From Verrucomicrobiales bacterium (lineage in GTDB: Bacteria > Verrucomicrobiota > Verrucomicrobiia > Limisphaerales > UBA1100), in NCBI GenBank assembly GCA_003517285.1, contig DPAW01000166.1, forward strand, positions 1 to 5,462: a DNA stretch of 5,462 bases, read 5' to 3'. Below, one piece after another: positions 5,097-5,462 of this stretch. The position numbers were made by a program, and so were the translations under genes. Below the pieces are notes generated by a model. The model did no database searches. It was not told the origin of the DNA and saw only the letters and a list, made by a program, of their open reading frames with translations. The first letter of the stretch is position 1; every line of letters begins with the position of its first letter.

Positions 5097-5462
5097 CGTT
5101 CGTCCTCCTTGGTGCGTAGTGAAAACTTGGTCAGGCCGTTCTTTTGGCAGACATCAATCACCGCATACAAATCCTTGTTAAACCCATGCTGATCGGCCCG
5201 GATATAGACCACTGTTTCCGGGTTGTCCGCATGAGCCGCCTTGAGCGCCGTCTCGAGCTGCGCCAACGACATCGGTTTGCGGTCCAGAAGATATTGGCCA
5301 TCGCGACTGACCTCAACTGTACGCACATCATCGCGTTTGACCGCCGAATCCGCCGCACCACCATTAGGCAGTTCAAGCTTCATCCCCTGCTCCAGCAACG
5401 GCGTAGCGATCACGAAAATAATGAGTAACACAAACGCCAGGTCCAACATCGGCGTCACGTTC
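5093..5462 (-). CDS. tolR: TolR/ExbD-type biopolymer transport protein, 5' end off the window
   Basis: With TolQ, TolR forms the inner-membrane proton channel and stator that energises TolA. Only the last 122 codons or so are present; the start lies beyond the right edge. The visible part opens with NVTPMLD, matching the NVTP-L-D segment of ExbD and TolR. Its Asp is the proton-carrying residue of the single membrane helix (LAFVLLIIFVIATPLL). A periplasmic ExbD/TolR domain follows, with the usual strand pattern (VEVSRDGQYLLDRKPMSLAQLETALK, then ETVVYIRADQHG, then a helix and KFSLRTKE). Family members are about 135-150 aa, so roughly 10-25 residues are missing. TolR rather than ExbD is inferred from the tolA-tolB-pal genes that follow. 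The stop TGA overlaps the tolA ATG by 4 nt (ATGA), indicating coupled translation. A tolQ gene is expected just upstream. Confidence 0.92.
   Translation of the reverse strand, partial: NVTPMLDLAFVLLIIFVIATPLLEQGMKLELPNGGAADSAVKRDDVRTVEVSRDGQYLLDRKPMSLAQLETALKAAHADNPETVVYIRADQHGFNKDLYAVIDVCQKNGLTKFSLRTKEDER
5103..5110 (-). promoter_or_regulatory. Strong ribosome binding site for tolA within tolR
   Basis: AAGGAGGA lies within the last codons of tolR, 6 nt before the tolA ATG at 5096. It is nearly the full anti-Shine-Dalgarno complement and confirms that start despite the overlap. Confidence 0.8.

Overview
The window holds one block of cell-envelope genes, all on the minus strand, so transcription runs from high to low coordinates. 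In that order they are: tolR/exbD (5' end cut by the right edge), a tolA/tonB-type energy transducer, tolB, two tandem pal lipoproteins, a strong intrinsic terminator, then tatA and tatC (3' part cut by the left edge). There are no convincing plus-strand genes and no RNA genes, mobile elements or CRISPR. Intergenic DNA is short; the longest gap is the 208 bp between the two pal genes.

Right and middle part (1463-5462): this is a Tol-Pal system. TolR and TolA overlap as ATGA, TolA and TolB are 1 nt apart, and pal follows 62 nt later. TolR, with an off-window TolQ, would use the proton-motive force to drive the TolA-like protein across the periplasm. TolB and the Pal lipoproteins link the outer membrane to peptidoglycan. 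The unusual point is a second pal: the two OmpA-like domains align without a gap at about 67% identity, while their linkers are unrelated. The second copy has its own leader with a candidate promoter, an 11-bp hairpin upstream and three AAGGAG motifs at exact 10-nt spacing.

Left part (1-1361): this is a TatA-TatC protein-export pair with no TatB in view, separated from tol-pal by a U-tract terminator. TatC is the most unusual protein here. Its recognisable core begins only at about residue 197, after a very acidic N-terminal extension ending in a His/Asp/Tyr-rich tract. Its first periplasmic loop also appears to be enlarged by about 80 residues. The 3' part of tatC is outside the window.

Organism: a diderm bacterium with moderate GC and strong Shine-Dalgarno sites in the tol-pal genes. 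The family-level look of the proteins (lineage-divergent TolB and TolA, GHCDERGT-type Pal, TatAC only, expanded TatC loop) suggests the Planctomycetota-Verrucomicrobiota group, perhaps Verrucomicrobiota. This is an inference from general resemblance, not a search result.
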